A stretch of DNA of 64,000 nt from Aspidiotus rigidus (GCA_035079385.1 JAVHKY010000025.1:17830501-17894500), one strand, 5' to 3'; shown: positions 1-12,572, counted from the stretch's first letter. Notes: a model not told the origin generated them from the letters alone. Made by a program: numbers and translations.

Positions 1-285
1 CCGACCTCCTCAGGGAACTCGAAAAATTTCCCATCAAATTTACAGAATATAGGGGACCAGCAAACATTAGGCAAATCAAAAAATGCTTGTAACCCTTGGT
101 GAGAAGTATTAGATTGAACAAGAAGGTCGCCCATATTTTGGATAGTAGCCGCCTTCAGTATGTTTGGGAATAAACCGACCACATTAAATGAAAACAGGGT
201 AGTGTCTGGAGGGAGTGTCACGTCCTTGCAACTAAACTTAGGGTTATACTCTCGGAGTGGGTAGATGAGGACAGTAAGAATGAAA
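1..285 (-). mobile_element. Penelope-like element fragment (reverse transcriptase part)
   Basis: Read on the minus strand, this edge segment gives peptides such as FDGKFFEFPEE, NVCWSPIFCKF and IQNMGDLL. These match the reverse-transcriptase part of the better preserved Penelope-like copy at 16.5 kb. The element runs off the left edge of the window. It is decayed, with no long ORF, and ends somewhere before the TCGA-rich repeat that starts near 337. Confidence 0.6.
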
Positions 286-336
286 ATGAATCAGATGGTA
301 CTATAGAAATACGCGTAGATAGATCGGAGGTAAATC

Positions 337-1030
337 ATCGTGCTCCCGATAAACCATATCGATTGTCGATTTGACGTCGATTTTTGGTCAACACCTAGCG
401 TCGACCAATAATCGACGTCAAATCGACTGAAAATTCACTTCTTTCAAAGTCTTGGTCGAAATTCTATCGATATGTTAATGAAATCGACCTTCCGTCAACT
501 TCGATATCAAGTGGACAAAGGGTCGATCAATTCTGACTCCTTTTTAACTCATTTGACACGTCAATTTTAGGTCATTCAATTTTGACTCGACTTCTGCAAA
601 TTCTTCATCGGCCTAAAACTGACAGCTCTGTAGCGTTTATTTCAAATCGACTTGCAGGTTCTCTGGTAATGCCCGCGATTCGATCTCAAATCAACCTTGA
701 ATCGATGTTAATCTCGAGTCAGTTTTGAGTCGACTACTCCAAATTTTCAATCTGAAATCGAGAACGATGTTCATTTCTCTGGGAATGTACGCTAGTCAAC
801 TTTATATAGACCTTAAATCGACGTCTATATCTCGTTATTTTTTATCGACTTGAAGTCGATCGTTTTGTTCAGTGAAATTCAAGTCGATTTGTATTTTTCT
901 GATAGTGTACGCTGGTCGACTCCTAATCAACCTCATATCGACTACTTTGTTGGGTCGATTTAAAGTTCTCTAGTAATCTACGATGATCGACTTTAAATCG
1001 ACTTCAAATCAAAGTCGATTCACAACTATC
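337..1030. repeat. TCGA-rich degenerate tandem array
   Basis: The segment is dominated by variants of GTCGATTT and AAATCGACTT, spaced irregularly, plus a recurring CTCTGGTAATGyrCGCTGGTCGAC module. Monomers are long (about 120-140 bp) and very divergent. Most of it reads as the reverse complement of the larger array at 36.6-39.8 kb. Just before it lies CTCCCGATAAACC, which also occurs immediately before the 36.2-kb array. Confidence 0.75.
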
Positions 1031-2594
1031 AAAAATTTCAACTTTAGAGAAAGGACAGACAAGTTATATATTCAGGACAGAAGATTGAGAACAACGAAGC
1101 CATCGCAGAAGGGGTAATAGCTGCAGCTCCAATACTTATCAGGTTTCCCAACTGACTTCAAGAACAACCCCTCCCCCCTCCCGGCTCCTCATGAACGTCG
1201 ACCATCCTCTCTCTCATTTCGTGTTTCTCTTGGCAACCTCTACCATTTCATTACTCAAAATCTTTGATTTAGGGCCCTTAACCGCATTGACCTAGTCTAG
1301 GATCATACAGTTTGTGCCAACAACTCAGCTTATGATTTACACTAGTCCCTGCGTCCATGAATTGTCATAGAGAGCAAATCACAATTCATAAAATTCTCAT
1401 TCATCGATTGCACTTCTCAGAATAGAGTCAAGAATTATGGTGGGGTAATACCGCAACTAACTTCTTCGGCGAATAACCTAGCTCGAGGAAATAAAGAACG
1501 AATATAATTTAATCATAAAGTTATAAAAAACGCTTAATATCGTCTTGCACAAGCTTTTTGGAAAGTTTTCCGAATGAAAATGTCATTCGTACGCGGACTC
1601 TCGTATTTTGAATAATACCGCAGCAATATCATACCGGTTCGAAACGTAATGAGAATGAATAAATAAAGTAAAACGTTCCGACTGATGGACGGATACACGC
1701 GTTTATTATTGAGAAATATATCGGTATTACAAACAGAAATTTCTTGTTTATCTGATTTCGAGTCAACATAAAGAAAATAAAGTACGGACGAACGAAGAGG
1801 AGGAAAAAAAAAAAAGGTCGTAATGAAGGTCTACTTTGCGGCACGATCCCTCTGAAGACTGACCGCTGCTGTACGACAAGCGCATTTAAGGCAGCGTGAC
1901 ACCTGTGACGTCGTAGAGATACGGACTTTTTTAGTGCCGCATAGGAGTAAAGTTGTGACGTTTATAAGCAGAACTATGACGGCTAAGGTGGCGGCAAATT
2001 GATAACCAAAAAAATATTATACGACCGAAAATTCAGGAATGCGGTCGTCCAATTTGGTTGAGAACGTCGTCTACGCTGTCGACGGCAAATTCCAACCGAG
2101 TAATTAAACAAATTATAAGATGACTTCCCCGAACCGTTATCTACATCGCTCATCAACCACCCAACCCTAATGTGAACAGATGCTTATTTGCGTTACTTCA
2201 TTTTAGTCTTCTCTTGTGAAGTACGGGAAAATTGTGCTTCTGTCACAACGTTTGTAAAATTATAACGAATTTATTTTCATCTTTAACGACCACCTGACAT
2301 CAACGGTGTATCAGAGTATGAAATTCTACAACATCTCTATAAGGCTTGTACAGACTATTCGTGAGAATTTGAAAGATTTTGAAGTGTATTTTGTGGATAA
2401 AATTACGCTTAGTTACAGAAATCTTGTATCGAAAACAAAAAAAGTGCAAATCTTGGTCTCGAAACATGAAGCCCCAAGAAGAAATATTTCAGACAGAAGG
2501 ATATTTGAATTTTCTTTTTGAATAATCGAATTTTGGTTCCAAAATAGTCTCATCGGTTATCGCAACATAATTAAACTATCGAGCAGAGGAGAGC
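1031..2594. other. Probable intron, no recognised gene
   Basis: I see no convincing exon, RNA gene or transposon protein here. Short ORFs on both strands are low-complexity or lack family resemblance. It most likely belongs to an upstream intron of the neurobeachin gene. Confidence 0.4.
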
Positions 2595-3535
2595 GGGGTC
2601 AACCAGGCTTTACAGGTAGTAAAGCACAGGATCGAGTTGGCCACACGAGAACACGCAGTAGGAATGACGGAGTCTATATTGCGTGTATCCGCGATCCGTT
2701 GGAAGTTCAGTCTACCCACCTGACTCTAGCGAGGTGTGGAAATCGAAACCAAGACGCGAATGAAGTACCTAGGCATCTGGTTTGACTCAACGTTGAGCTT
2801 CAGACATCATTTCCTGATGACAGCGGAATAGGCAAGTGGGATGGTTGCACACCTAAGCCGCCTGATGAGGAACCTAGGAGGACCGAGAGAAGCAAGAAGA
2901 AGAATCATGATGAGCACCGCCTTGAGGGGAAGAAGGTACAAACACGTTACGTGTTTGTGCCTTCTTCCCCTCAATAACAAATGTCCGTGAATCTGGCACG
3001 TACCCACGAGGAACACATCGATTTTATGAGCACCGCCTTGTCGATCCTCCTACATGGTTCCCCAGTATGGGTCGATTCGATGAAGATACCATACAGAAGG
3101 AGAGAGATGGTAAAGATCCAACGAAGAGCTGCGCTTAGGTGTGTTAGCATCTACCGCGTCTCACGTATTAGCACGTTCACCATCAATCAAGCTCCTTGCT
3201 GAGGAGAGAGCAGTGGTGTTCAGAGCAAAAATGACGACAACGACCAATCAAAAGGCTTTACGGGTCAATCAGGAGGCCAGACGCTCCCTGCTAGCAAAAT
3301 GGAAAGCAAGAATTGCCCAGAGCGAGCTGGGTACGTGAACAGCCCGTATGTTGATACGCGACCTTGATGAGTGGATGAACCGAGTACCTGGTCAGCTGAA
3401 TTTTCACCTGACGCGCAGGTGTTGAGCGGTCACGGCTGCTTCAAGAAGTACCTCCACGAGAAGGTAAGGAAAGTTGAGCAGGCAAAAAGGTAATGAAATA
3501 TCCGTGAACACGAAATTGTAGTCTACCTTAATTAA
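2595..3535 (+). mobile_element. R1-like non-LTR retrotransposon remnant
   Basis: Broken + strand frames read through the end of a reverse transcriptase and its C-terminal tail: MKYLGIWFDSTLSF, LSRLMRNLGGPREARRR, RRAALRCVSIYR, LAEERAVVF, LIRDLDEWMNRVPGQLNFHL and LSGHGCF. This series is characteristic of R1-clade LINEs from the thumb region to the C-terminus. Stops and frameshifts show it is dead. A small 101-bp insertion with a 15-bp target duplication interrupts it at 2925-3025. The 5' two-thirds of the element is absent. Confidence 0.85.
2910..3040 (+). mobile_element. 101-bp hairpin-bearing retroposed insert with 15-bp TSD
   Basis: ATGAGCACCGCCTTG occurs at 2910-2924 and again at 3026-3040, and the LINE reading frame resumes correctly after the second copy. 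The insert 2925-3025 starts with a 26-bp inverted repeat (2922-2947 and 2949-2974, one mismatch, 1-nt loop) that uses the last three TSD bases. It ends in a tail containing CACGTACCCACGAGG. A related insert lies at 30675-30803. Confidence 0.75.
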
Positions 3536-3539
3536 AGGC

Positions 3540-4800
3540 TTTGTTATAGTCAATTAGTGCTATACTAGCAAGTCCGGCGCGCCTCTTAGTTTTTTGTTTT
3601 TTCATTTTTATCTTATTCGAGAGCGCTATATAAACAGGATTCTTCCATACAACCTTTTTTTTTTTTTTTCTTTCTTTATCGTTTCCTGAGTCTTCCAAAT
3701 TGTTCTCTGCCTCAGTATCACACTCTTCCAGTTTTCCCTCTCTTCCTATTCTTCTTTTTCAGTTCTCTGCATCCATCTCCTCCAATTATCCATATGGTGA
3801 TAATTGATTCTACGTGTCATCCTCTAATCTACAAATTAATGGAAGAAAAACGTTTCGATTCTAAGATTAGTTCATTCATTTCCCTTTTTCTCTTTCACTT
3901 TTTTTCTACATAAGATTTTTTTTGAAATCTTGTGTGTATTATATGTTGACAGTATAATTTGTTACTACAGTCGTTCCAATTTTCAGCGATGATTATTTCT
4001 TTGACCTCACTTTTTTACATGCAAATAATGTAACTCCTCCTATTTTCGAGTTGATTTAGTTGAGACTTTGAAAATCCCTTCCTTCATTTACCTTAATTAG
4101 AAAAAAATTTCTCAAGGCCCTAAATTTATTCCTTCGAGTCCACCCACCTCCAACTAACAGTTATTCTTGACATCGAGTCCTGATTTTTGTAATTCACTAT
4201 TCTCTAGGGATTCTTCTGTTAAATCCTGATGATGTTAAGCGCACCTCCAGTTTTTTATGATGTCAACTACCTAACCTAAATCAAGGTTCAATAGGAAACC
4301 CATTCCATAGGGGGGAGGGATTTTTGAAAATTTTGGTGTCTCGCCATCATTTACCTAGAACGATGATTGATATTTTTCCAAGTCCTTTTCCTGTCATATA
4401 TATATCTTGGAAGTTGAAATTCTTCCATGTTCCTCTCTTAAAAAATATAGCTTAGAGTTGAAAGTTTTTAATGTTATCAACTTGTCATAATTGCATAGGT
4501 CGATGTACAAAATGCGTTTTCAATTTCAACTCCTCTGATGGTTCAATTTTTTCCAAGTTCCTCTCCTGTCATACATAGCTCCATTCCGAATATTAAAAAT
4601 CTTTTCAAATCTGACTCCTTTGATATTGAAAATTTTTCCTATCCCTTATCTATCATAATAGAGCTCAAATGTCTCAATTTTTCCGAGTCCCTCCTGCTAT
4701 AGTTGGCTTAATTTTCAAAATTTTATCAAATCTAATTCCTCTTTTTGGAACCCCTCCAATTTTGAATTCAATTCTCAATGTCAAAACCAATCCGTCCCAT
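3540..4800. repeat. T-rich region with repeated TTTTTCCAAGTCC modules
   Basis: From about 4286 the motif TTTTTCCAAGTCC(T) followed by a TCATATATAG-like stretch recurs at about 4375, 4550 and 4677 with spacing near 90-170 bp. The same module occurs in MITE-like repeats at 27.4, 40.6, 43.5, 44.5, 48.0 and 49.8 kb. 3540-4285 is T-rich with nothing recognisable. Confidence 0.5.
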
Positions 4801-5110
4801 AGAAGAGGATGTGGGAATTACTTATTCAACTTTATTAAACATGTGATTGTTTTCTATTACAGCCTTCAATTGAACTTCTTTTGGTTGAATCCTAGAAATC
4901 TGATATGGAAGCTTCATTACAATCCTTACTATCTTATATACAGATAATCTGAGAATCTATCACCTTTCTTCTTGTTCTACTCTTCAAAATCAACATACTT
5001 CCTACAAAGTATTTTCTCAATTATCCTCTGACCTGTGTAATCATTTCCAACACAGTTTCCAACTCTCGCAACTACCTGTGTTAGTCAGTTCCATTTTCCA
5101 AATATTTCAG
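4800..5110 (+). mobile_element. LINE 3' ORF-end remnant (RNase H-bearing LINE family)
   Basis: This stretch is similar at DNA level to 6030-6250, including the words ATACAGATAATCTGA, CTACTCTTCAAAATCAAC and TTTCCAACTCTCGCAACTAC. That second copy encodes the C-terminal tail of the LINE seen on the minus strand at 8.9-10.7 kb. It is too decayed to hold an open frame. Confidence 0.55.
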
Positions 5111-5204
5111 TTGCTTTTCTTCTTCTACTTCTAACAATGGAAGTGATTTTTGATTCAAAAAGTTGATATTGATAAGGGATCATCATATTTTGGTGACTAC
5201 TATT

Positions 5205-5440
5205 TTCTATTTTGCCTATTAGCTCTCCTTCATTAGATACTTTCCATCATTATGTGGACATTTTGACGTCATTAGAACTTTTTGCCAAATTAATTATCCT
5301 TCAATTTGCGAAGTGCTAAATTGTATCGGATAAAATGAGGTATGAAGTGCAAAGAGAAGGTCGTTACCGTTATAATATTAGGCTTTAGCTATTTTTTAGC
5401 TTAATTGTATCGGGTAAATTAGGTATGTGATGGATTTCAT
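5205..5440. repeat. Dispersed repeat, copy 1 (pair with 6925-7130)
   Basis: Both copies share an ordered set of words: TATTTTGCCTATTAG or similar, GACGTCATTAGAA, TAGCTATTTTTTAGCT and AATTGTATCGGG. The pair is direct and about 1.7 kb apart. I cannot assign the family. Confidence 0.55.
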
Positions 5441-5929
5441 CTGAAGCCTTCCTCAAGGGAACTGAGGTATGTTTTATGCGCTACTTTTATTCCATTCTTC
5501 AGGGTTTTCCGAAACTCTTTATACTTGTTGATATTATTTATGGTAATATTCTTTTTCAACTTTTGTTGTGCCCTTTTCTTAGAATCGTACCCCCTACTTT
5601 TCCTGAATACATCCCTCTCAATTTCTCACATGATGTGTCTATAGTTGGAATTCTGATTAGGTTTAAGCTCACACTTTTCTACGCTCATCTGTACAAAACG
5701 TATCTTTTATTTGATTCTCAGTTCACATCGGTTGCCCTCAATATGATCAAACTGATTGCGCGCCTATAAAAACTGCACCCTTTCACCCAAAATTAAGGAC
5801 CCCACCTTGTAACTACGTACTTACGACCATAAAAACTTTCATTATTTCTTAATCCTAGCTTAATTCTTGTATCACTCGCATAAAAAAACAACCCTGCAAC
5901 AAACTTAGAATCATTAAAAGTTAACCTAC

Positions 5930-6260
5930 CCTCAGTCTTCATTGAACAGAAATTCCCACCATAAAGAGGTTATTTTTGCTCGATATAGAATTGGTCACTC
6001 TCAACTTGAACATTCTCATCTCCTCCTGGGTTGCCATGCTCTACCTTTATGTAAACCTTATTATGCAGATAATCTGACGATCTATCATCTTTTTTCCTGT
6101 CCTACTCTCCAAAATCAACGTACTTCCCACAATATAATCTCAGTCTCATCCTCTGTCCCATGTAATCATTCCCAACATGGTTTCCAACTCCCGCAACTAC
6201 CTATGGTACTCAATTACTCCAACTTATACATATCCATTTTCTTTCTCCTGCCTTAAAATT
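5930..6260 (+). mobile_element. LINE 3' ORF-end remnant
   Basis: The + strand reads NSHHKEVIFARYRIGHSQ, LEHSHLLLG, NLTIYHLFSCPTLQNQR. This parallels the minus-strand LINE at 8.9-9.45 kb, which reads RHEEIILCRLRIGHTRL and LTIQHLFSCPALQNQR. That region is the post-RNase H C-terminus of a LINE ORF2. Only the end of the element remains. Confidence 0.7.
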
Positions 6261-6366
6261 TGAGTACCACCATCTGACTCGATTGCTACCTCTTCTTCCA
6301 ATCATCTTCCCTATCCTCACGTTCTTTTCGTTTGTTTCTCACTCCACTCCAGTTATTCTTATTCTC

Positions 6367-6775
6367 CAATACCCTTTGTATGCTCCGTTGATCACTTTTC
6401 TTATTTTTATTCGAAATTTATTTGAGGATCAGTGTGTCAAGAACGTGTATTCAAGTAGTGTATACCTTGATAAAGAGAAAAAAAAAAAAAAAAAAACTAT
6501 CAATTAACTCGAGAACTATCAAGTAGAATTGAACTTTAAATAAGTATGCTCCTACTTTTTCGTGATTATATATTATACTCTTCCAATAATGGTAAATGAC
6601 GTTCAAAATTTATCTGAGGATCAGTGTGTCAGGAACGTGTAAAATAAATCCAGTACCCTTTGGATACTCCGTTGATCACTTTTCTTCTTTTTATTCAAAA
6701 TTTATTTGAGAATCAGTGTGTCAAGGTATTCTGGTAGTGTCAATAACTCCAGAACTATCAAGTAGAATAGAACTT
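6367..6775. repeat. Tandem direct repeats of LINE 3' UTR-like sequence
   Basis: CTCCGTTGATCACTTTTCTT followed by TTTATTTGAGGATCAGTGTG appears at about 6381-6440 and again at about 6668-6720, offset roughly 285 bp. A third partial copy of the second word lies at about 6608. CAAGTAGAAT also recurs. The block follows the LINE ORF end, so it is probably a duplicated 3' UTR. Confidence 0.55.
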
Positions 6776-6924
6776 TAACGATAAATAATTATAATCTTGT
6801 CACAGTATGATAATTAACGTCGGATGCGATAACAGGAAAATGGAGAACTTTTACTGACGCACGTTTGTGATAAGCACGTTTGTGATAATGAATCGTTGCA
6901 CTTAAATAACCAATAATTAATTTT

Positions 6925-7130
6925 TTATTTTCCATTTTGCCTGTTAACCTTCAGTTTCATCTAATTCAAACATTATCGCTGTGACGTCATTAGAATTTCA
7001 CGAATATTTTTTCTTATAATTTGCTAGGCAATTCATATATATAGTAATAGAATACACGCGTTAGCTATTTTTTAGCTAAATTGTATCGGGCAAATCAGGA
7101 ATGAGAGGCAAAGGGACATTTAGCTTTTTA
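6925..7130. repeat. Dispersed repeat, copy 2 (pair with 5205-5440)
   Basis: This is the second copy of the repeat described at 5205-5440 in the same orientation. It shares GACGTCATTAGAA, TAGCTATTTTTTAGCT and AATTGTATCGGG. Confidence 0.5.
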
Positions 7131-7189
7131 GTATATTAGATGTATTTCTATTTGGTAAACCCTGCATTTTTCGCTTAACTGGTTTATTG

Positions 7190-7480
7190 TTTGTAGGTGG
7201 TCCAACGTGGAATAGTACTTTCTGAAGCCTGCCTGTTCTATCGGTTGTTGGGCCACGAGTATAGGTTTCAGTCATCTTTCTATGACTTTCGAAAAGATTT
7301 TTGATTCTGTTTTTCCCAGGGAAATTGGCCTAAAGTTTTCTATCTTGTATCTATCCCCTTTTTTGAAGATTAGTATTATGTCTATTAATTTCCATCCATT
7401 AGGGATTTTCCGTGTGGTTAGAATTCTGTTGAACAGTCTGGTTAGGTAATTCTTGAGACTCGTGCCCCTATAGAGTCAAC
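7190..7480 (-). mobile_element. RTE/CR1-like reverse transcriptase fragment
   Basis: The minus strand reads LFNRILTTRKIPNGWKLIDI, then ILIFKKGDRYKIENFRPISL, then KIFSKVIER (stop) LKPIL and [11 protein letters not shown]. These are RT motifs 1 to 2a of a non-LTR element. The KKGDR, N(F/Y)RPISL and EQAGFR series fits the RTE or CR1/Jockey-like groups. It is a short fragment with an internal stop. Confidence 0.8.
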
Positions 7481-8870
7481 AACAAACTGAAAAAAGGCGA
7501 CTTGAGCATCTCAAAATTTTACGTTATTATAAGTATTCAATTTGTTCTTCATCTCGACAAACTTTCATCCACGAGAATATCATTTCGTGTGAAACACCAC
7601 CCTGCAGCTCAGATCGTTACTGGTACCTACACACATCGGGTAAACACAGTTTCCGTTTCTTATTACTGCTCGCCGTTTTACTCCCACAATATCATACAAT
7701 TGCCGCACAGTGTTCGAGTAGACGACTGTAATACAGCTTGATTTAAGTGTCAAATATACACATACAATACAGCACAACAATACCAGTTATGCTGCTGTAT
7801 ACACGAGTGCTGTATTTATATGCGTAGAAACTCAATTATACGCGATTACTACCAACTAGTACTGACAGGAAGGGTCATAAAAGGGTGCCGTCGAGTGTTT
7901 TGCTTTGTTAATGAATGAGTTTGCACATCCCTTAACAGCTCAACCCTTAAAATCAAATTACCATTGATCCGATGTAGGAGGGTCGTCGTTGTCGTCGTCG
8001 TCGTTCGCTCGCGCTACGTTCTACGCTTCAGACCTACACTACAGGAAGATTCCACTCAAAACATCGTTCTCGTGTAAAAGAATGCGCCAACAAAAATGTG
8101 TGAGATAAAAATTCCCGGTAGCATGTATACAAAACTGGCCTAAACTTTCAAACTAGAGCATAAACTCTCGCCTCGTTAGTCCATTACAAGCTATAAAATT
8201 CTAATTAAGCTTCCTAAAACACGTAAGCACCGGTAGCCTGACCAATCATCGTGATTCATTCGCGAATCATAAAAACTTCGGCGTATGTTTTTGCCGCGAC
8301 TACCGAACTGAAATCTTGCTCGCATAAATATTAAAGAGACCCTCTCGCATTGTATAAAATGAATGAGACGTGTATATATGAAAAAAAAAAAAAGAACGAT
8401 GGAAATATTTCCGGCTGATCGAACGATTTTCCCTTGTTTTAGAAGAGATGAGGCTGGAGACCTGTGGTCCAAAACCACGCGCAGAACGTAATATCTTTTC
8501 GCCACGCATCAGTGCGAATCTCGCTCGCGTATTTTCTCTCCCCCGGTGAGGCGCATCGCATCGTCTCTATGAAAAATGTTACGTTTACACGCCACCGAAT
8601 TGTACGTACGAGAGAGTCTTATTCCACTCTCGAAATAGTATACCGTAATGCACTCAGGTAGTGTGCGCCAATTCCCAGGAGCGTAACCCACGCGATGAAA
8701 AAACGAACGCGGTGGCTGAATTAGGAGAAGAGAAAAGAAATACGATTGAGAGAAGAAAAAAAAAATCGATCGTTTATCAAAAGACAAAATCCAACTGGGA
8801 TGCTTTCAAGGTTTTCTTTTTAGTTTGATTCGAAAGCTGTGTGCAACGCCGATCATTTCCTACAAATGAA
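7481..8870. other. Unannotated region, probable intron
   Basis: No gene is recognised. It has a short GTCGTC trinucleotide run near 7983-8005 and CpG-containing AT-rich sequence. ORFs on both strands around 8.2-8.8 kb overlap each other and resemble no family I know. Confidence 0.35.
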
Positions 8871-8874
8871 AATT

Positions 8875-10693
8875 TTTTTTATTTCTTTATTTGTGAGCTA
8901 TTCGACTACTCTATGGGTCATCAGCTCACGAAAAGGTATTGTAGGTTGTGAGAGAAGATCAAAGTAGTAGGTAGAGCTTAAGTATTGGAGAGAGTTAGTA
9001 ACTGTTACTGTGTTGTTGCATAAGGCGGATGATAAGGAAGACGAGACGTTGAAGGATTGTCGTTGGTTTTGTAGGGCTGGACATGAGAATAGGTGTTGTA
9101 TTGTTAGGTTTCCGCTTGACAGTAGTTGCAAGATGGAGGGAAGAGATTTAGTAGGAGGTGAGAATGAGTTAGTCGGGTGTGGCCAATCCTGAGTCGGCAG
9201 AGAATGATTTCTTCATGACGGGAATTTCTCTTTGAGGAGGACCAAGAAGTGGGTGAGGTTTTTATAGATCGGAGCTTGGTGGTCGGTAGGAGAGTCCAAA
9301 GATGATTCCAGGCATTCAAAATTAGGGAACGGTAATAGTTTTTTAGGTCGTATGATGGGGAAGAAGTTGGATCTGTAATCTTTGGTAGTCGGGTAGCTTT
9401 CTTGGCTGCACGATCAACCTCGTCATGTCCAGGAAGACCAATGTGGCTAGGCATCCAGATGAAAGTTATTGTTGATTCGATGGAAGCAAGAGTTTCAGCG
9501 TTGAGTTATAGGTTTTGTTGAGTGGATGTCTTGAATTGTTGAAAGAGATGAAAGAGAATCAGTTAGTAAGATGTAATTGTGTCGTGGTGGTCGTTGTGTT
9601 AGTTGCGAAAGGCAGTATTGGATAGCACTAAGTTCAGCAGTAAATACTGAAGCTGAGTTACGGAGTCGTTTAGAAGTTATAGTGCCGTTGATTGAGAATG
9701 CATAGGCTGTTTTAGATTGGGATTTAGAGCCATCAGTGAAGCAGATTTCACGATTTGGGTGTTCTGCAATGATTTCTGTGATTAGTGTTCGATAGGAATA
9801 GTTGTCCATTTTTGGGTAATTAGCGATGTCGAGTCTGATAGATGGGGGAGATAATGGCTACGGAAGCTTCGTTGGTTTGATAGGAAGGAGAGGTGAGAGT
9901 TTAGGGAGGTATTGAAGGTAGGATTTTAAAGAGACGAGAAAGTTACTAGGAGAAAGGATAGATGCATAGATTGGAAGGTCAGGAATTTGAAAAGACGAGG
10001 CGAGGAAGTTTGCAGTCAGTATGAGAGTGCGAAAATGTAGTGGTGGTTCTGCTGCTTCTGCACAAAGGCTTAGATGGGGGGATGTTCGAAAAGCTCCGAG
10101 AGCCATGCGCAGGTTGGATGCTTGAATAGTATCGAGGAGTTTGATTTTGGATTTACTGCATTGGCTGTAGATTGTAACACCGTAATCGAGTTGGGAGCGA
10201 ATAAGATTTTTGTATAGTTGTAGCAGAAGTTTGCGATTACATCCTATGCGGGTGTGGGAGAGGTAGTTGATGATATTGGTAGCGTTTAGGCATTTAGCTT
10301 TGAGTGACTTTATGTGAGGCATCCATGAGAGTTTTTGATCAAAGGTTATACCCAGGAATTTATAAGAGGAGAGGATGTCGATTGTGAAGCCTTGAAGAAT
10401 TAGTGGATGAAGAGGGGTTATAGCGCGTCGATGTTTTCGAAAGATGACAATACCTGTTTTACCTGTAGAGATCGAAATCCACGGTCAGAAGCCCAGGAAC
10501 CGATAAGTGTTTTTTGGAGAAGGCGTGTTGCTCTGGAAGGATTTGAAGATAGGAGTGAGATACTGTAGTCATCCGCAAAGAGGCGCTGGGTAAGTGGAAA
10601 AGAGACACATTGGCTGATATCATTGATTGCTATTAGGAAGAGGGGGACGCTCCAAACTTCTCCCTGGGGAACGCCATTCTGTTGAAAATTTAA
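8875..10693 (-). mobile_element. 5'-truncated LINE with RNase H domain
   Basis: On the minus strand, starting near 10690, frames read NGVPQGE (RT motif 4/5), RLFADD (RT catalytic box), LGITFDQKLSWMPHIKSLK, LLQLYKNLIRSQLDYG and LSLCAEAAEPPLHFR. An RNase H domain follows, with ICFTDGSKSQ, FTAELSAIQYCLSQL and LLTDSLSSL, then PSHIGLPGHDEVDRAAKKAT and the tail IILCRLRIGHTRLTHSHLL and LTIQHLFSCPALQNQR. The order RT, linker, RNase H fits I/LOA/R1-type non-LTR retrotransposons. Frameshifts break it into at least four pieces. The 5' end is truncated inside RT near 10693 and the T-run near 8872 is probably the complement of its A-rich tail. Confidence 0.88.
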
Positions 10694-11027
10694 TATTGCA
10701 TCTGACTAAGGATTCTCATCAAAAGGTTGTACTAGGTGTCAGTAGAGGTCTATAGTATCATTCACCATGTTATGAAAATCGATCAGAGTAAATAAGCCTC
10801 CTGCTCAATTGTTAGCAGATTTATCATCACCAGAGCTAGGATTTGCTGGCATTTGCCGAATTAATTTGTTTGAGGGCAGATGAGAAAAAATAAAAGATGA
10901 GCACGAATTAGGGTAGTAGGAGGCTAGGAAACAATTTTTATTTTGCCGAATAATGCCGAAAGTGGGATAAATGCCGAAAATGAGATAAATGCCGGATAAC
11001 ACCGAAACAGCCCTCTTCATACAAAAT

Positions 11028-12572
11028 TTTTTTTTTTTAAATCATTTATTTATGCCGAACTGTCCTCGCGGACATTTACGGACACTTTTTCAGATACATA
11101 CTAATAATAAATTCACATGAAATCAGTTTATTGCGCATTCGCAATAAAGCTGTTTATTACCCAGAGTTATTGATTAATTTAATAGTGTTAATCACTATAT
11201 TAGGCTCACGACATCAGTGGGTAGTTTCCGTTTTAATCGGACTATCGGTGGATTTTCTAGGAGTTGCAAAGCAAGGTTGTTGGTATGCTTATGTAGACGC
11301 TTCTCGTACGAAATTGCCAGCTTTTTAACGACTTCTTTGACAGTGGGTATATTCAGATCTTCTCGGAGGCAGTCATTTCTCATAAACCAGGGGGCTCCAG
11401 TGATTTTTCGTAGTATGCGGTTTTGTAACCTTTCAAGGATGAGCAGATTACTATCCGCCGTGCAGCCCCAGATTGGTGCTCCATATGACCAGGCTGGCCT
11501 GAGTACTGCGAGATACAGCAACCTTTTATTGTCCAATGACAGTTTGTTTCTCGCTCGAAATAACCAATAGAGAGATTGCAGCCGTACGTTCACTTCGTTT
11601 CGTTTCTTGAGTAGATGAGTTTTCCAGGTCAGTTTCTTGTCCAGTTGAATTCCTAGATATCTGGCATGGTCTTCAGTGGGTATTGCTTCGCCGCTGATGA
11701 TTGTAGGGGTTGGCACGTGCGGTCTCAATGAAAAGTCGACTTTGACCGATTTGCTAGCGTTTATACAAATTTTCCATTTCTTAGTCCAGTTAATGATTTG
11801 GTCGACATTCTTTTGCAGTTCATCATTGGCACTATTATAGTCGGTGTTTGAGGCAAGACACACCGTATCATCGGCAAATGTTGCAATGGGGTTATCGCTA
11901 GTGCAGGGTATGTCCGCCGTGTAGAGCAAATAGAGAAGGGGGCCAAGCACGCTTCCTTGGGGTACCCCAGCTTTGATTGCCTTGGTGCACGAAGTTGAGT
12001 CTCCATAATGAACCTGGAATTTGCGTTCATGGAGGTACGATTTTATGAGTGACACGTAGTGCGCAGGTAAATATTCACTGATCTTATGGAGTAATCCTTG
12101 GATCCAAACTCGATCGAACGCCTGTTTGACATCGAGGAAGACTGCTGGACAATATTCTTTAGCTTCCAGTGCATTCCGTACTGTTCTTGCAACCCGATGA
12201 ATTTGCTCAACAGTAGAATGCCGGGCGCGAAAGCCAAATTGATATTCCGGAATAATATTAAGATTCTCTAGCACCGGAAGAAGTCTGATGTGTAATATCT
12301 TCTCAAAAATCTTGGAGAGTATAGGAAGTATTGAGATTGGCCTGTACGACGCTGGGTCTTCAAGAGGCTTGCCAGGTTTCGGGATCATTATAACCTTGGC
12401 TATTTTCCAATGTTGAGAGAAGTGACACGTTCTGAGAGAAGCATTATTTATGTACGTTAAATAGACCACAGCTTTGCGAGAGCATTCAGCCATTATTGGT
12501 GGAGTGATAAGATCCAATCCAGGAGCTTTTTGCATATTCAATTTACTGATTATGGCTCGGATTTCTTTTGGC
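11028..12572 (-). mobile_element. Jockey-like LINE, 5'-truncated, inserted into the hAT element
   Basis: The copy lies on the minus strand and is flanked by TCATACAAAATT (from 11017) and TCATACAAAAATT (12573-12585), an imperfect 12-13 bp target duplication. The T-run at about 11027-11038 is the complement of its poly(A) tail. Truncation falls within ORF2 just upstream of the RT domain. Because the RT frame is still open, the insertion is likely younger than most neighbours. Confidence 0.85.

Noticed and set aside
2981..3338. Plus-strand ORFs as novel small genes
   Set aside because: They match the C-terminal part of an R1-like LINE in broken frames.
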